Positions 1 to 9,573 of a stretch of DNA of 57,411 bases are shown here, one piece after another (the first letter of the stretch is position 1; each line of letters starts with the position of its first letter). The position numbers were made by a program, and so were the translations under genes. This DNA comes from Hydrogenophaga sp. (lineage in GTDB: Bacteria; Pseudomonadota; Gammaproteobacteria; Burkholderiales; Burkholderiaceae_C), in NCBI GenBank assembly GCA_011391595.1, contig JAABQG010000019.1:1-57411 (forward strand). Reading direction: 5' to 3'. The notes below the pieces were generated by a model that saw only the letters and a list, made by a program, of their open reading frames with translations, had not been told where the DNA came from and did no database searches.

Positions 1-43
1 GGAAAAGCTGCCTGTGCCCGTCCTGCGCGCAGGCCGAGGCGCC

Positions 44-265
44 ATGAGCTGGCTGGACCGCTTTCCTCTGCCCTGGCTGGTGGTGCTGGCTGTCTGGATG
101 GCCGTGGCGCCGATCACGCCCGAGCCGCACCTGATCGAAAAGCTCCGCATGCTGTTTGCCGGCACGCTGACCCGTCCGCTGGACATCTTTGATCTGGCGC
201 TGCACGCCGCCCCGCTCGGCTTGCTGGCGCTCAAACTGTGGCGAAGGCGGCGGGTCGGCGGCTGA
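44..265 (+). CDS. Small membrane protein of unknown function
   Basis: This 73-residue protein has two hydrophobic stretches, roughly residues 8-24 and 45-63, and a basic tail (WRRRR), so it is probably a small inner-membrane protein with two spans. I chose the ATG at 44; an in-frame GTG lies at 14. Similar short proteins in related bacteria are often labelled 'RND transporter', but nothing here supports a transport role. It precedes an MFS exporter gene on the same strand by about 95 bp. Whatever gene lies upstream is cut by the window edge. Confidence 0.6.
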   Translation: MSWLDRFPLPWLVVLAVWMAVAPITPEPHLIEKLRMLFAGTLTRPLDIFDLALHAAPLGLLALKLWRRRRVGG

Positions 266-359
266 TGCGAAAGCACCGCCCGCTTAGGCGCCCGACACAA
301 AGCCCGATATGCTTGCCCGGGCCGCGCTCCGTTTCTTCGGAACGGGGTCCTATGCATTC

Positions 360-1856
360 ATGCCGCATCCCGACCAACTGACTTCGCTGACCGCACTGCA
401 GGCGCGCTATGGCGCGCGCTACCGCTGGCTGCTGCTGCTATCAGTGATGGTGGGCACCATGGCCTCGATCATGTCATCGACCATCGTCAACGTCGCCATT
501 CCCGACATGAGCCAGCACTTCGGATTAGGCCAGGAACGCGCGCAGTGGGTGACCAGCGGCTTCATGGTCGCGATGACCGCCTCGATGCTGACAACACCCT
601 GGCTGCTGGCGCGCTATGGCTACCGTCATACCTACCAGGCCTGCATGTGGCTGCTGCTGGCCGGCGGCGTGGTGGGTGGCTTTTCCAATGACTTCAAATG
701 GGTGCTGGCCGCACGCGTGGCCGAAGGGCTGGCGGCGGGCATCGTGCAGCCGATTCCGGCCATCATCATCCTGCGCGCGTTCGAGCCCAACGAGCAGGGT
801 CGCGCCAGCGGCATCTTCGGCATGGGCGTGGTGCTGGCCCCGGCGATCGGACCGAGCATCGGCGGCGTGCTGGTGGACTGGTTTGGCTGGCGTTCGATCT
901 TCTTCATGGTGGTGCCGTTCTGCCTGGCCTCACTTTGGCTGGCACGCAAGTTCGTGCCGATGTCGGCCCCGGGCGGCGCGGCTGCCAACCGGGATGGCGC
1001 CGGACTGGACTGGCGCGGCCTGCTGCTGGCCAGCGTGGGCACCCTGTGCCTGCTCAACGGCCTGGTGCAACTGCGCGGCGGCTCGGCGCAGCTGGCCGGC
1101 GGCCTGCTGGCCGGCGCCCTGCTGGCGCTGACCGGCTTCCTGGCCCTTCAATGGCGACACATGCACCGGCCCGCCGGGAGCGGACACGAGGCGCTGATGA
1201 ACCTGCGCCTGTTCGGGCACCGGCAATTCGCCATGGGCAGCATCGTGGCCTTCATCTATGGCACGGCACTGTTCGGCTCCACCTACCTGCTCCCGGTCTA
1301 CATGCAGATGGGGCTCAAGCTCTCGCCATCCTATGTCGGCACCATCCTGCTGCCGGCCGGCTTCATTCTGGCGGGCACCATTGCCGTCGTAGGTCGTATG
1401 GCGGACCGGCACCCGACCTACCGGCTGGTCAGCATCGGCCTGGCACTGCTGGCGGCCTCTTTCGGCCTGATGGTCACCGTGCAATTGAACGGCAGCCTCT
1501 GGTGGCTGGTGGCCTGGGCGATTCTCGGGCGCGTCGGGCTGGGCTTCATCCTGCCTTCGCTCAACCTGGGCTCGATGCGCGGGCTGGACAAGCCGCTGAT
1601 TCCGCAGGGCTCCAGCGTCATCAATTTCATCCGCATGCTTGGCGGGGCGGTGGGCGTGAGCCTGTGCGGCATCGCGCTGGAGTGGCGCCTGGCCGCGCAC
1701 GGCGACGCGTTGGGCAACCCGCAGAGCAGCCCGGCGCGGCTGGCGGCGTTCAACGAGGTGTTTGTCGGGCTGGCCGTGCTGTGCGCGCTGGCCATGGTTG
1801 CGGCCTGGCAGTTGCGCGAGCGCGAACCCCGGCATCGCGACCGGAAGGAGGCCTGA
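360..1856 (+). CDS. MFS drug exporter, DHA2 (EmrB/QacA) type
   Basis: A polytopic membrane protein of 498 residues, or 515 if the ATG at 309 is used. TM1 carries the DHA2-like stretch MASIMSSTIVNVAIPDM. TM5 carries the antiporter motif C (GVVLAPAIGPSIGGVLVDW), typical of proton-driven drug exporters. The length and the hydrophobic segments fit about 14 membrane spans. I prefer the ATG at 360 because the preceding residues are not hydrophobic and look like leader sequence. The gene ends 5 bp before the amidotransferase gene, so they may be co-transcribed. The substrate cannot be told from sequence. Confidence 0.85.
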   Translation: MPHPDQLTSLTALQARYGARYRWLLLLSVMVGTMASIMSSTIVNVAIPDMSQHFGLGQERAQWVTSGFMVAMTASMLTTPWLLARYGYRHTYQACMWLLLAGGVVGGFSNDFKWVLAARVAEGLAAGIVQPIPAIIILRAFEPNEQGRASGIFGMGVVLAPAIGPSIGGVLVDWFGWRSIFFMVVPFCLASLWLARKFVPMSAPGGAAANRDGAGLDWRGLLLASVGTLCLLNGLVQLRGGSAQLAGGLLAGALLALTGFLALQWRHMHRPAGSGHEALMNLRLFGHRQFAMGSIVAFIYGTALFGSTYLLPVYMQMGLKLSPSYVGTILLPAGFILAGTIAVVGRMADRHPTYRLVSIGLALLAASFGLMVTVQLNGSLWWLVAWAILGRVGLGFILPSLNLGSMRGLDKPLIPQGSSVINFIRMLGGAVGVSLCGIALEWRLAAHGDALGNPQSSPARLAAFNEVFVGLAVLCALAMVAAWQLREREPRHRDRKEA

Positions 1857-1861
1857 TCGCC

Positions 1862-2635
1862 ATGTGCCAGCTGCTCGGAATGAACTGCAACACACCGACC
1901 GACGTGACTTTCAGCTTCACGGGCTTTGCCCAGCGCGGCGGGCGCACCGACCACCATGGCGACGGCTGGGGCATTGCCTTCTTCGAGGGGCGTGGCGTGC
2001 GCCATTTTGTCGACCATCAGAGCGCCTGCGAGTCGCCCGTGGCCGAGCTGATCCGGCGCTACCCCATCAAGAGCCAGAACGTCATCGCCCACATCCGCAA
2101 GGCCACGCAGGGCGAGGTCGCGCTGGAAAATTGCCACCCGTTCGTGCGCGAGCTCTGGGGCCGCTACTGGGTCTTCGCCCACAACGGCGACCTGAAAGAC
2201 TTTCATCCGCGCCTGCACGCCAGTTTTCACCCCGTGGGCAGCACCGACAGCGAGCGCGCGTTCTGCTGGCTGATGCAGGAGCTGGCCAAATCCCACGCCG
2301 ACGTGCCCAGCGTGGCCGAATTGACGCTGACGCTGCGCGAACTGGTGCCGCGCATCGCCCGGCACGGCACCTTCAACTTCCTGCTCTCCAATGGGCAGGC
2401 GCTGTGGGCGCATGCCTCAACCCATCTGTATTACGTGGTGCGTCAACACCCGTTTGCCACGGCCACGCTGAGCGACGAGGATGTGAGCGTGAACTTCGCT
2501 GACCAGACGCGCGCCAGCGACCGCGTGGCTGTGGTGGTCACTGCGCCGCTGACCACCAACGAGGCCTGGACCACTTTCACGCCAGGGCAAGTCAAGGTGT
2601 TCGTGGATGGTGCACCGGTGCGATTTACTTCATAA
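1862..2635 (+). CDS. Class II glutamine amidotransferase (YafJ-like)
   Basis: A stand-alone glutaminase domain of 257 residues of the Ntn-hydrolase class. Cys2, exposed after removal of Met1 (MCQLLGMNC), is the expected nucleophile. Other family motifs are GRTDHHGDGWGIAFF, HIRKATQG and FAHNGDL. No synthase domain follows, so the acceptor of the released ammonia is unknown. The closest named relatives are the YafJ/EgtC-like proteins. The gene lies 5 bp after the MFS gene. Its TAA stop at 2633-2635 is followed within 3 bp by the core of a copy of repeat A. Confidence 0.85.
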   Translation: MCQLLGMNCNTPTDVTFSFTGFAQRGGRTDHHGDGWGIAFFEGRGVRHFVDHQSACESPVAELIRRYPIKSQNVIAHIRKATQGEVALENCHPFVRELWGRYWVFAHNGDLKDFHPRLHASFHPVGSTDSERAFCWLMQELAKSHADVPSVAELTLTLRELVPRIARHGTFNFLLSNGQALWAHASTHLYYVVRQHPFATATLSDEDVSVNFADQTRASDRVAVVVTAPLTTNEAWTTFTPGQVKVFVDGAPVRFTS

Positions 2636-2688
2636 TTAGTAGCGAACTATGACAGTTTGACGATGGGTAAGGCGTGATTCTCCTAAAA
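2627..2688 (+). repeat. Repeat A copy 1
   Basis: The core is at 2639-2666: GTAGC, 17 nt, then CGATGG. It begins 3 nt after the stop codon of the amidotransferase gene and runs in the same direction. The spacer contains ATGACAG and ends TTTGA, close to copy 8 in thiL, which also has TTTGACGATGGG at the same place. The outer limits are approximate. Confidence 0.7.
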
Positions 2689-2808
2689 AATGGCCGAAAC
2701 GCGCCCCCCGAGCCTGTGTCGAAGTACCCGGGTTCGCCTGAACGCCGGGTCAGGCCCGCAACAGCCAACCGGGTCGATTTCTTCTGAACCCGGCGACCCG
2801 CAGCGGTA

Positions 2809-3756
2809 CTATCCCCGGATTGCGGCCTCCAGCGCATCGATGAACAGCGCCGCCACGTCGCAGCCGGTCTGATCGAAGATTTCCTGGAAGCAGGTCGGGC
2901 TGGTCACGTTGATCTCGGTCAGGCAGTCGCCGATCACGTCCAGCCCCACCAGCAGCAGGCCGCGGCCGTGCAGGATGGGGCCCAGCGCCTCGGCGATCTC
3001 CCGGTCGCGCGCCGAGATCGGCCGCGCCACGCCCTTGCCGCCGGCTGCCAGGTTGCCACGCACCTCGCTGCCCTGCGGAATGCGCGCCAGGCAGAACGGC
3101 ACCGGCTTGCCGCCGATGACCAGCACGCGCTTGTCGCCGTCGACGATTTCGGGCAGGAACTTTTGCACCATGAGGCTCTGGGCACCGTGGCGGTTCAGCG
3201 TCTCGGTGATGCTGCCCAGATTCAGGCCATCGGGGCCGACGCGGAAAATGCCCATGCCGCCCATGCCGTCCAGCGGCTTGAGGATGATGTCGCCATGCTC
3301 GGCATGAAAGCGCTTGATGTCGGCCTCGTCGCGCGTCACCAGCGTGGGGCCGATGAACTGCGGGAACTCCATGATCGCGAGCTTTTCCGGGTGGTCGCGC
3401 AGTGCGCCGGGCTTGTTGAAGACCCTGGCGCCGTCGCGCTCGGCCTGTTCCAGCAGGTGCGTGGCGTAGAAATACTCGCTGTCGAAGGGCGGGTCCTTGC
3501 GCATCAGGATGGCGTCGAATTCCTTCAGTGCAATGGCGCGGTTGCCGCGGTCCTCGAACCAGCGGTCTGCGTCACCGGTAAGCGTGACATCGCGCACATG
3601 CGCCATCACGCTGGCCCCGCGCTGCCACATCACGTCCTGCGGCTCGCAGGTGGCGATCGAATGACCGCGACGCTGCGCCTCGCGCATCATGGCGAAGGTG
3701 GTGTCCTTGTAGATCTTGAAGGATTCGAGGGGGTCGGCAATGAAAAGCAGGTTCAT
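2809..3756 (-). CDS. gshB: Glutathione synthetase
   Basis: An ATP-grasp enzyme of 315 residues that joins glycine to gamma-glutamylcysteine in the cytoplasm, the second step of glutathione synthesis. Visible motifs are VFNKPGALRDHPEKLAIMEF, the ATP-binding ILKPLDGMGGMGIFRV and the C-terminal EINVTSPTCFQEI. Length is normal for bacterial GshB. It starts with ATG 13 bp downstream of the kup stop codon. It therefore probably belongs to a gshA-kup-gshB transcription group in which the two glutathione genes are split by a potassium transporter. Confidence 0.95.
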   Translation of the reverse strand: MNLLFIADPLESFKIYKDTTFAMMREAQRRGHSIATCEPQDVMWQRGASVMAHVRDVTLTGDADRWFEDRGNRAIALKEFDAILMRKDPPFDSEYFYATHLLEQAERDGARVFNKPGALRDHPEKLAIMEFPQFIGPTLVTRDEADIKRFHAEHGDIILKPLDGMGGMGIFRVGPDGLNLGSITETLNRHGAQSLMVQKFLPEIVDGDKRVLVIGGKPVPFCLARIPQGSEVRGNLAAGGKGVARPISARDREIAEALGPILHGRGLLLVGLDVIGDCLTEINVTSPTCFQEIFDQTGCDVAALFIDALEAAIRG

Positions 3757-3769
3757 GCCGCCATTGTCC

Positions 3770-5638
3770 CTAGATTTCGATCTTGCTGCCCAGTTCGACC
3801 ACCGCGTTGTTCGGCAGGTTCAGGAACGCCGCCGCGCCGCTGGCGTTGTGGTGCATCTGGGCAAACAGCTTCTCGCGCCACTGCGCCATGCCGCTGCCGA
3901 TGGTGGGGATCACGATGTCGCGCGACAGGAAGTAGCTGGTGGTCATGGCGTCCAGATCGCAGCCACGGCCCTTGATCTGCTGCAGCGCCTTGGGCAGGTC
4001 GGGGTCGTTCTTGAAGCCATAGTTCACGATCACCTGCCAGCAGTCATGACCCAGGGATTCGATCTCGGTGCGCTTGTCCATGCCGATCCAGGGCACTTCG
4101 TGGCTGCGCACGGTGACAAACAGGTTGTTGGCGTGCAGCACCTTGTTGTGCTTGAGGTTGTGCAGCATCGCATTGGGCACGGTGCCGGGCTCGGCGGTCA
4201 GGAACACGGCCGTGCCGTCCACGCGCGTGGGTGGGCTCACGAACACCGCCTCCAGGAAACTGGGCAGGTCCAGCGCGTCCTGGCGCAACGAGTTGTTGAG
4301 CAGGGCACGCCCCTGCTTCCAGGTCATCATCAGCATGAAGATAGCGCCGCCGATCAGCAACGGGAACCAGCCGCCTTCGAGCAGCTTCAGGAGGTTTGAG
4401 GCGAAGAACGCCAGATCAACGACAAAGAAGAAACCCGTCGCACCAATACAAAGCAGCAGCGGGTACTTCCAGCTGTAGCGGATCACAAAGAAGGTCAGCA
4501 CCGTGGTGATCAGCATGTCCATTGTCACGGCGATGCCGTAGGCGGCGGCCAGGTTGCTCGACGAGCGAAACATCACCACCGCCAGCACGATCAGCACGAA
4601 CAGCCCCCAGTTCACGAAGGGCATGTAGATCTGGCCGGTGTCCTTGACGCTGGTGTGCTGCACCTGAAGCCGCGGCAGGTAACCCAGCTGGATAACCTGC
4701 TTGGTCACGCTGAAGGCGCCGGTGATCAGGGCCTGCGAGGCGATCACTGTGGCCGCTGTCGCCAGCACCACCAGGGGAATCAGCGCCCAGTCCGGCGCCA
4801 TCATGTAGAAAGGGTTCTTCACGGCCGCCGGGTTGGCCAGCAGCAGCGCGCCCTGACCGAAGTAATTGAGCGTGAGCGAGGGCATGACGATGGAGAACCA
4901 GGCCAGTCGGATCGGTTTCTTGCCGAAATGTCCCATGTCGGCGTAAAGCGCCTCGCCGCCGGTCACGCACAGCACGACCGCCCCGAGGATGATGAAGGTG
5001 ATGCCGGGGTGCTGAAACATGAATCCCAGCGCGTAATGCGGGCTGATGGCCCACAGGATCTCAGGATGTGAAGCGATGTGACTCAGGCCAAGCAGGGCAA
5101 TCACCCCGAACCAGACCAGCGTGATGGGGCCGAAGAATTTGCCGATGCCGGCCGTGCCGTGCTTCTGCACGAGGAACAGGCCGAAAAGGATCACCAGCGT
5201 GAGTGGAATCACCGCTTTCTTGAAGTTCGGCGATACCACCTCGAGGCCTTCGACTGCGGACAACACGGAAATCGCCGGTGTGATGACGCCATCCCCATAG
5301 AACAGGCAGGTGCCAAAGATGCCGACACCCAGCAGCCAGCGGCGCAACTCGGGCTTGTCCTTGACCGACTGCGAGGCCAGCGCCAGCATGGCCACCAGGC
5401 CGCCTTCGCCGTGGTTGTCCGCGCGCAGCACCAGCGTCACGTACTTCAGGGAAATAATGACCGTCAGCGTCCAGAAGAAGATGGACAGGATGCCGTAGAT
5501 GTTGTCGGTTGTGAACGGCACATGGCCGGACCCGAACACCTCCTTGACGGCATACAGCACACTGGTGCCGATGTCGCCGTAGACCACGCCAATGGCGCCC
5601 AGCGTGAGCGCGGCGAGAGAAGATTTGGAGGCTGACAC
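3770..5638 (-). CDS. kup: Low-affinity potassium transporter Kup
   Basis: A K+/H+ symporter of 622 residues with about 12 membrane segments followed by a cytoplasmic C-terminal domain of roughly 180 residues. The family signature [18 protein letters not shown] starts near residue 13. The only reasonable start is a GTG at 5638. A terminator-like hairpin with a run of five T lies directly against that start codon, and no clear ribosome-binding site is visible. The gene sits between gshA and gshB. Kup normally supports potassium uptake under acid or hyperosmotic conditions. Confidence 0.92.
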   Translation of the reverse strand: MSASKSSLAALTLGAIGVVYGDIGTSVLYAVKEVFGSGHVPFTTDNIYGILSIFFWTLTVIISLKYVTLVLRADNHGEGGLVAMLALASQSVKDKPELRRWLLGVGIFGTCLFYGDGVITPAISVLSAVEGLEVVSPNFKKAVIPLTLVILFGLFLVQKHGTAGIGKFFGPITLVWFGVIALLGLSHIASHPEILWAISPHYALGFMFQHPGITFIILGAVVLCVTGGEALYADMGHFGKKPIRLAWFSIVMPSLTLNYFGQGALLLANPAAVKNPFYMMAPDWALIPLVVLATAATVIASQALITGAFSVTKQVIQLGYLPRLQVQHTSVKDTGQIYMPFVNWGLFVLIVLAVVMFRSSSNLAAAYGIAVTMDMLITTVLTFFVIRYSWKYPLLLCIGATGFFFVVDLAFFASNLLKLLEGGWFPLLIGGAIFMLMMTWKQGRALLNNSLRQDALDLPSFLEAVFVSPPTRVDGTAVFLTAEPGTVPNAMLHNLKHNKVLHANNLFVTVRSHEVPWIGMDKRTEIESLGHDCWQVIVNYGFKNDPDLPKALQQIKGRGCDLDAMTTSYFLSRDIVIPTIGSGMAQWREKLFAQMHHNASGAAAFLNLPNNAVVELGSKIEI

Positions 5639-5665
5639 AAAAAGGCCCCGCCGGACCCGCGGGGC
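5639..5665 (-). promoter_or_regulatory. Terminator-like hairpin abutting the kup start codon
   Basis: On the minus strand, GCCCCGC (5665-5659), a 7-nt loop and GCGGGGC (5651-5645) form a perfect 7-bp stem. A C and TTTTT (5643-5639) follow, and the GTG start codon of kup begins at the next base. This has the form of an intrinsic terminator, placed so that it would also block or gate translation of kup. It could instead be a distal terminator for gshA. Confidence 0.55.
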
Positions 5666-5729
5666 AAGGAAACTGTGAAGCGACTATTTTGCGCCTGCCG
5701 CAGCGCGACGCAAACAGGGTGTAGCGCCT

Positions 5730-5744
5730 AAATGACAGTCATTT
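5730..5744. promoter_or_regulatory. 15-bp palindrome upstream of kup, possible operator
   Basis: AAATGAC-A-GTCATTT is a perfect inverted repeat around a central base, about 90 bp upstream of the kup start codon. A possible promoter lies downstream on the minus strand (TTGCGT, 17 nt, AAAATA). The symmetry and place suit a dimeric repressor or activator. I cannot name the protein. Confidence 0.4.
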
Positions 5745-5746
5745 CG

Positions 5747-5765
5747 AAAATGTTGCGACGCAACA
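5747..5765 (-). terminator. Putative gshA terminator
   Basis: TGTTGCGACGCAACA (5751-5765) is a perfect palindrome. On the minus strand it is followed by TTTT (5750-5747) and lies 21 nt after the gshA stop codon. It can fold as a short stem-loop terminator. Its centre is 21 bp from the neighbouring AAATGAC palindrome, so a regulatory role is also possible. Confidence 0.45.
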
Positions 5766-5786
5766 ACTTCATCCGGGAAACCGCGC

Positions 5787-7082
5787 TCAATCGTAGATTT
5801 CAGCGTCAGGATCGGTGGCCTCGAGTTCGTAACTTGCAGCGACCATGGCCAGGCGGCCGATCACGCCGTACATGTAGAAACGGTTCGGGGCGCTGGCGCC
5901 GGGTTTGACGCCCGGTTGCGGCAGGTGGGTGCTGTTCTCGAAGGCCAGCGGCACGAAACTGGAGCCGGGTGCATTGAGGTTTTCATCAATGCCGCGTTCG
6001 GCGTGCACCCGGTAGAAGCCGCCCACCACATACCGGTCCATCATGTAGACCACGGGTTCGGCCACGGCGTCGTTCATGCGTTCGTTGGTCAGTACGCCCT
6101 CCTGGATGATGACGTCGCTGACTTCCTGCCCGTCCTTGATCACGCTCATCTTGTTGCGCGTCTTGCGGTTCAGCGCATCGAGGTCTTTCACGTCACGCAC
6201 CGTCATGATGCCCATGCCGTAAGTGCCATTGTCGGCCTTGACCACCACGAACGGCTTTTCGTTGATGCCGTATTCCTTGTACTTGCGCCGGATCTTGGTC
6301 AGCAGCGCATCGACGTTGCTCTGCAGGCAGTCCATGCCGGCGCCCTCAGAAAAATTGACCTCGCCGCACTTGCCGAACATCGGATTGATCAGCCAGGGAT
6401 CGACGCCCAGCAGTTTGCCGAATCGCTTGGACACCTCTTCGTAGCTCTGGAAGTGTTTGCTCTTGCGTCGCACGCTCCAGCCGGCGTGCAGCGGCGGCAG
6501 CAGGTACTGTTCATGCAGGTCTTCCAGGATGCCCGGCGCACCGGCGGACAAGTCGTTGTTCAGCAGGATCGTGCACGGATCAAAGTCCTTCAGGCCCAGG
6601 CGCTTGGCGCTGCGGATCACCGGCTCGAGCGTGATCTGCTCGCCGTTGGGAAGCTCAATGTCAGTGGGTTTCTTGATCTCCGGATTGATGGAGCCAATCC
6701 GCACGTTCAACCCGGCCATGTAGAAAATGCGGCGCAACTGTGCCACATTGCTCAGGTAGAAGGTGTTGCGGGTGTGATTCTCGGGAATGATCAGCAGGTT
6801 GCGGGCCTCGGGACAGATCTTCTCGATGGCTGCCTGCGCCGCTTGCACGGCCAGCGGCAGCATTTCCTGGGTCAGGTTGTTCCAGCCGCCGGGAAACAGG
6901 TTGGTGTCCACCGGCGCCAGCTTGAAACCTGCGTTTCGGATGTCCACCGAGCTGTAGAACGGCGGGGTGTGCTCCATCCACTCCAGGCGGAACCAGCGCT
7001 CGATGGCGGGCATGGAGTCGAGCACGCGTTGTTCGAGTTCGTTGATCGGGCCCGTGAGCGCCGTGATGAGATGGGGAACCAT
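5787..7082 (-). CDS. gshA: Glutamate-cysteine ligase
   Basis: This 431-residue enzyme makes gamma-glutamylcysteine, the first and rate-limiting step of glutathione synthesis. It resembles the GshA type of beta- and alpha-proteobacteria rather than the E. coli type. Recognisable segments are APVDTNLFPGGWNNL near residue 57, IIPENHTRNTFYLSN and VVVKADNGTYGMGIMTV. The ATG at 7082 is the natural start. It is first in the minus-strand order gshA, kup, gshB, separated from kup by 148 bp that hold a terminator-like palindrome and a possible operator. Confidence 0.9.
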   Translation of the reverse strand: MVPHLITALTGPINELEQRVLDSMPAIERWFRLEWMEHTPPFYSSVDIRNAGFKLAPVDTNLFPGGWNNLTQEMLPLAVQAAQAAIEKICPEARNLLIIPENHTRNTFYLSNVAQLRRIFYMAGLNVRIGSINPEIKKPTDIELPNGEQITLEPVIRSAKRLGLKDFDPCTILLNNDLSAGAPGILEDLHEQYLLPPLHAGWSVRRKSKHFQSYEEVSKRFGKLLGVDPWLINPMFGKCGEVNFSEGAGMDCLQSNVDALLTKIRRKYKEYGINEKPFVVVKADNGTYGMGIMTVRDVKDLDALNRKTRNKMSVIKDGQEVSDVIIQEGVLTNERMNDAVAEPVVYMMDRYVVGGFYRVHAERGIDENLNAPGSSFVPLAFENSTHLPQPGVKPGASAPNRFYMYGVIGRLAMVAASYELEATDPDAEIYD

Positions 7083-7207
7083 GCGGTCCTCTTTTTGGAA
7101 GTTGTGGTCGGGATTCTAGGACTTGGGGATGATATCGCCCCATTCAAGGTGCGCCAAGACGCCGCACTTGCCCGACCCGGCATGGGTTGGCGGCGCGGGA
7201 GCCAGTG

Positions 7208-8281
7208 CTACGAGCGACGCGCCAGGGGCAAATTCAGCAGCAGATTCTGGGGCTTGAGTTTGAGCCGGTTGTGCTCATCCATGGCCATCGCCAGATACAC
7301 CGGCCGCCCGGCCACCTCGGCCAGCATGTCGCCCGGGTTGACGAAGTCCAGTCGAAACAGGCACAGCAGGCGGCGCATCCGGTCTTCACCGACTTCGGCA
7401 CCGGTGTACAGGTCGTTGAGGATGCTGCTGGCCTGGGCGTCCAGCCCTGCGTGCCAGACCCAGTGTTCGTCGACAATTTCCCTATCGGTCTGAACCTTGA
7501 CTTCAACGCGCAGGAAATGGGCAATCCAGCGCTCCAGCACCCGGCACAAGGCGTTCAAGGCGGGCTGGCCCCGGTTCAGGCTGACGACCCAGTCGAAATG
7601 CCCGCTGCGCGCCCAGTAGGCCTGTGCGTTTTCCTCGCTCAGCACGTCCAGGTCGACGCTTCGCAGTGGCATGCCGCCCTGTTTCAATAACTCTCCCACA
7701 GTACCGAAACCGGCAGACAACGCGTGGCGCTCCACGGTTTCGTCGTCGGCCGCCATCACGGCGCCATCGTCCAGCACCGAAATCTTCTGGGTGCGAAACA
7801 GCATTTCGCCGGCTCGTGCCTGCATCGCCAGAGAACTGTCTCCCAATTCCAGCGCAGCCTTTCCCGACAAGACATGGCGCAGCAGGACCTGCGTGAGTTG
7901 CTGCACCAGAATCGGTGGCACATCCACGCCCTCCCCCTGGAACAGGGCCAGGTAACTGGCCTCCAGGGTGGGCGCCGCCAGCAAGCGGTCTCGCCAGCGC
8001 AGCCACACGGTGTAGTTTTCCGCGGCGTCGCGGTCGTGAATCGCCGTCAGGTCGCCGGTGGTCACAGCGGCGCGGGGGGTGGCCAGCAGCTGACCGTGCA
8101 AGGCCAGTTCGGCGGCGCAAGACTCGGGGACGGGCGCAAGCTCTGGCCGACCCAGAAGGAAACGCAGAAAGTCGTCTGTCAGGATCAGGTGACCCTGTGC
8201 ATCGGTGGCCAGCAGTGCCGCCCCGCAGTCGCGCCAGGCGGCGTCCGGCCAGTCGCCGACGGGACGAAGACTGTCAGCCAC
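7208..8281 (-). CDS. Conserved protein of unknown function
   Basis: A soluble-looking protein of about 357 residues with no signal peptide and no metal or nucleotide motif that I recognise. It is rich in Leu, Ala and Asp. It resembles a family annotated in comamonads as DUF6352, but I am not certain of that assignment. Its GTG start at 8281 overlaps the proA stop codon by 8 bp, with GGAGG just upstream, so it is probably translationally coupled to proA. An earlier in-frame start near 8308 lies deeper inside proA. Confidence 0.6.
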   Translation of the reverse strand: MADSLRPVGDWPDAAWRDCGAALLATDAQGHLILTDDFLRFLLGRPELAPVPESCAAELALHGQLLATPRAAVTTGDLTAIHDRDAAENYTVWLRWRDRLLAAPTLEASYLALFQGEGVDVPPILVQQLTQVLLRHVLSGKAALELGDSSLAMQARAGEMLFRTQKISVLDDGAVMAADDETVERHALSAGFGTVGELLKQGGMPLRSVDLDVLSEENAQAYWARSGHFDWVVSLNRGQPALNALCRVLERWIAHFLRVEVKVQTDREIVDEHWVWHAGLDAQASSILNDLYTGAEVGEDRMRRLLCLFRLDFVNPGDMLAEVAGRPVYLAMAMDEHNRLKLKPQNLLLNLPLARRS

Positions 8282-9554
8282 GCACCTCCCCGTTGCCCAG
8301 AACCACATATTTGAGCGAGGTCAGCCCCTCGATGCCCACCGGCCCTCGCGCATGGAACTTGTCGGTGCTGATGCCGATTTCAGCCCCCAGGCCAAACTCG
8401 AAGCCATCGGCAAAGCGCGTGCTGGTATTGACCATGACGCTTGCGGAATCGACCTCGCGCAGGAACTGCTGGGCGTGCATGTGATCGCGCGTCATGATGG
8501 CATCGGTGTGGTGACTGCTGTAGTGGTTGATGTGGCAAATAGCCTCATCCACGCCGCTCACGACCTTGATGCTGATGATGGGCGCCAGGTACTCCTCGAA
8601 CCAGTCCTGCTCGGTGGCCGCATTGACTCGGGCGCCGGGTACGGCCGCCAGCAGCGCCCGCGCTTCGGGGCAGCCGCGCATTTCCACGCCCTTGGCTGCG
8701 TAAATCGCACCGATCCGCGGCAGGAATTCCGCCGCCACACCGCGCGCCACCAGCAGGCCTTCGCTGGCGTTGCACGGGCTGTATTTCTGGGTCTTGGCGT
8801 TGTCGGCAACCTTCACGGCCATGTCGATGTCGCAGGGATCGTCCACATAGGTGTGGCAGTTGCCGTCGAGGTGCTTGATGACCGGCACTTTTGCATCCCG
8901 GCTGATGCGCTCGATCAATCCCTTGCCGCCGCGCGGGATGATCACGTCCACATACTGCGGCATCGTGATCAGGTGACCCACGGCCTCACGGTCGGTGGTT
9001 TGGACGAGTTGCACGGCATCGGCGGGAAGACCGGACTCCACCAAAGCCTGCTGTACCAGCCTGGCCAGCGCCTTGTTCGACTCGATGGCTTCGGAGCCAC
9101 CGCGCAGGATGCAGGCATTGCCGCTCTTGATGGACAGGCTCGCGGCCTCGATGGTCACGTTCGGGCGGCTTTCAAAAATCATGCCGAAAACGCCAATGGG
9201 GACCCGCATCTGGCCCACACGGATGCCGCTGGGCTGCTGTTTCATTCCGATGATCTCGCCGATCACATCCGGCATGCCGGCCAGTTGCTCGCAGCCCTCG
9301 GCGCAGGTTTCCAGCACCTTGGGGCTGAGCTTCAGGCGGTCCACCATCGGTGCATCCAGGCCTGCAGCCATGGCGCGCTCCAGGTCGCGGGCGTTGTCGT
9401 CCTGCAGGGCCTGCACATTGGCGCGCAACATCGCAGCCAGCCTTTTAAGGGCCGAGTTCTTGACCGCCGTCGGCGCCTTCGCCATCAGGGCGGAGGCCGT
9501 TTTCGCCTGTAAACCGATGGTCTGTAGGGTTTCGGCAATGTTCAGCGCATTCAT
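8274..9554 (-). CDS. proA: Glutamate-5-semialdehyde dehydrogenase (gamma-glutamyl phosphate reductase)
   Basis: This NADPH-dependent enzyme of 426 residues reduces gamma-glutamyl phosphate to glutamate-5-semialdehyde in proline synthesis. The catalytic cysteine lies in [13 protein letters not shown]. The substrate region EMRGCPEAR and the conserved FGFGAEIGIS-like segment near the C-terminus are present. I chose the ATG at 9554 ([11 protein letters not shown]); an upstream in-frame start at 9611 would overlap holA. It follows holA by 19 bp in the usual leuS-lptE-holA-proA order. Confidence 0.95.
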   Translation of the reverse strand: MNALNIAETLQTIGLQAKTASALMAKAPTAVKNSALKRLAAMLRANVQALQDDNARDLERAMAAGLDAPMVDRLKLSPKVLETCAEGCEQLAGMPDVIGEIIGMKQQPSGIRVGQMRVPIGVFGMIFESRPNVTIEAASLSIKSGNACILRGGSEAIESNKALARLVQQALVESGLPADAVQLVQTTDREAVGHLITMPQYVDVIIPRGGKGLIERISRDAKVPVIKHLDGNCHTYVDDPCDIDMAVKVADNAKTQKYSPCNASEGLLVARGVAAEFLPRIGAIYAAKGVEMRGCPEARALLAAVPGARVNAATEQDWFEEYLAPIISIKVVSGVDEAICHINHYSSHHTDAIMTRDHMHAQQFLREVDSASVMVNTSTRFADGFEFGLGAEIGISTDKFHARGPVGIEGLTSLKYVVLGNGEVRG

Positions 9555-9573
9555 TGTTCTATTGTCGGTGGAA

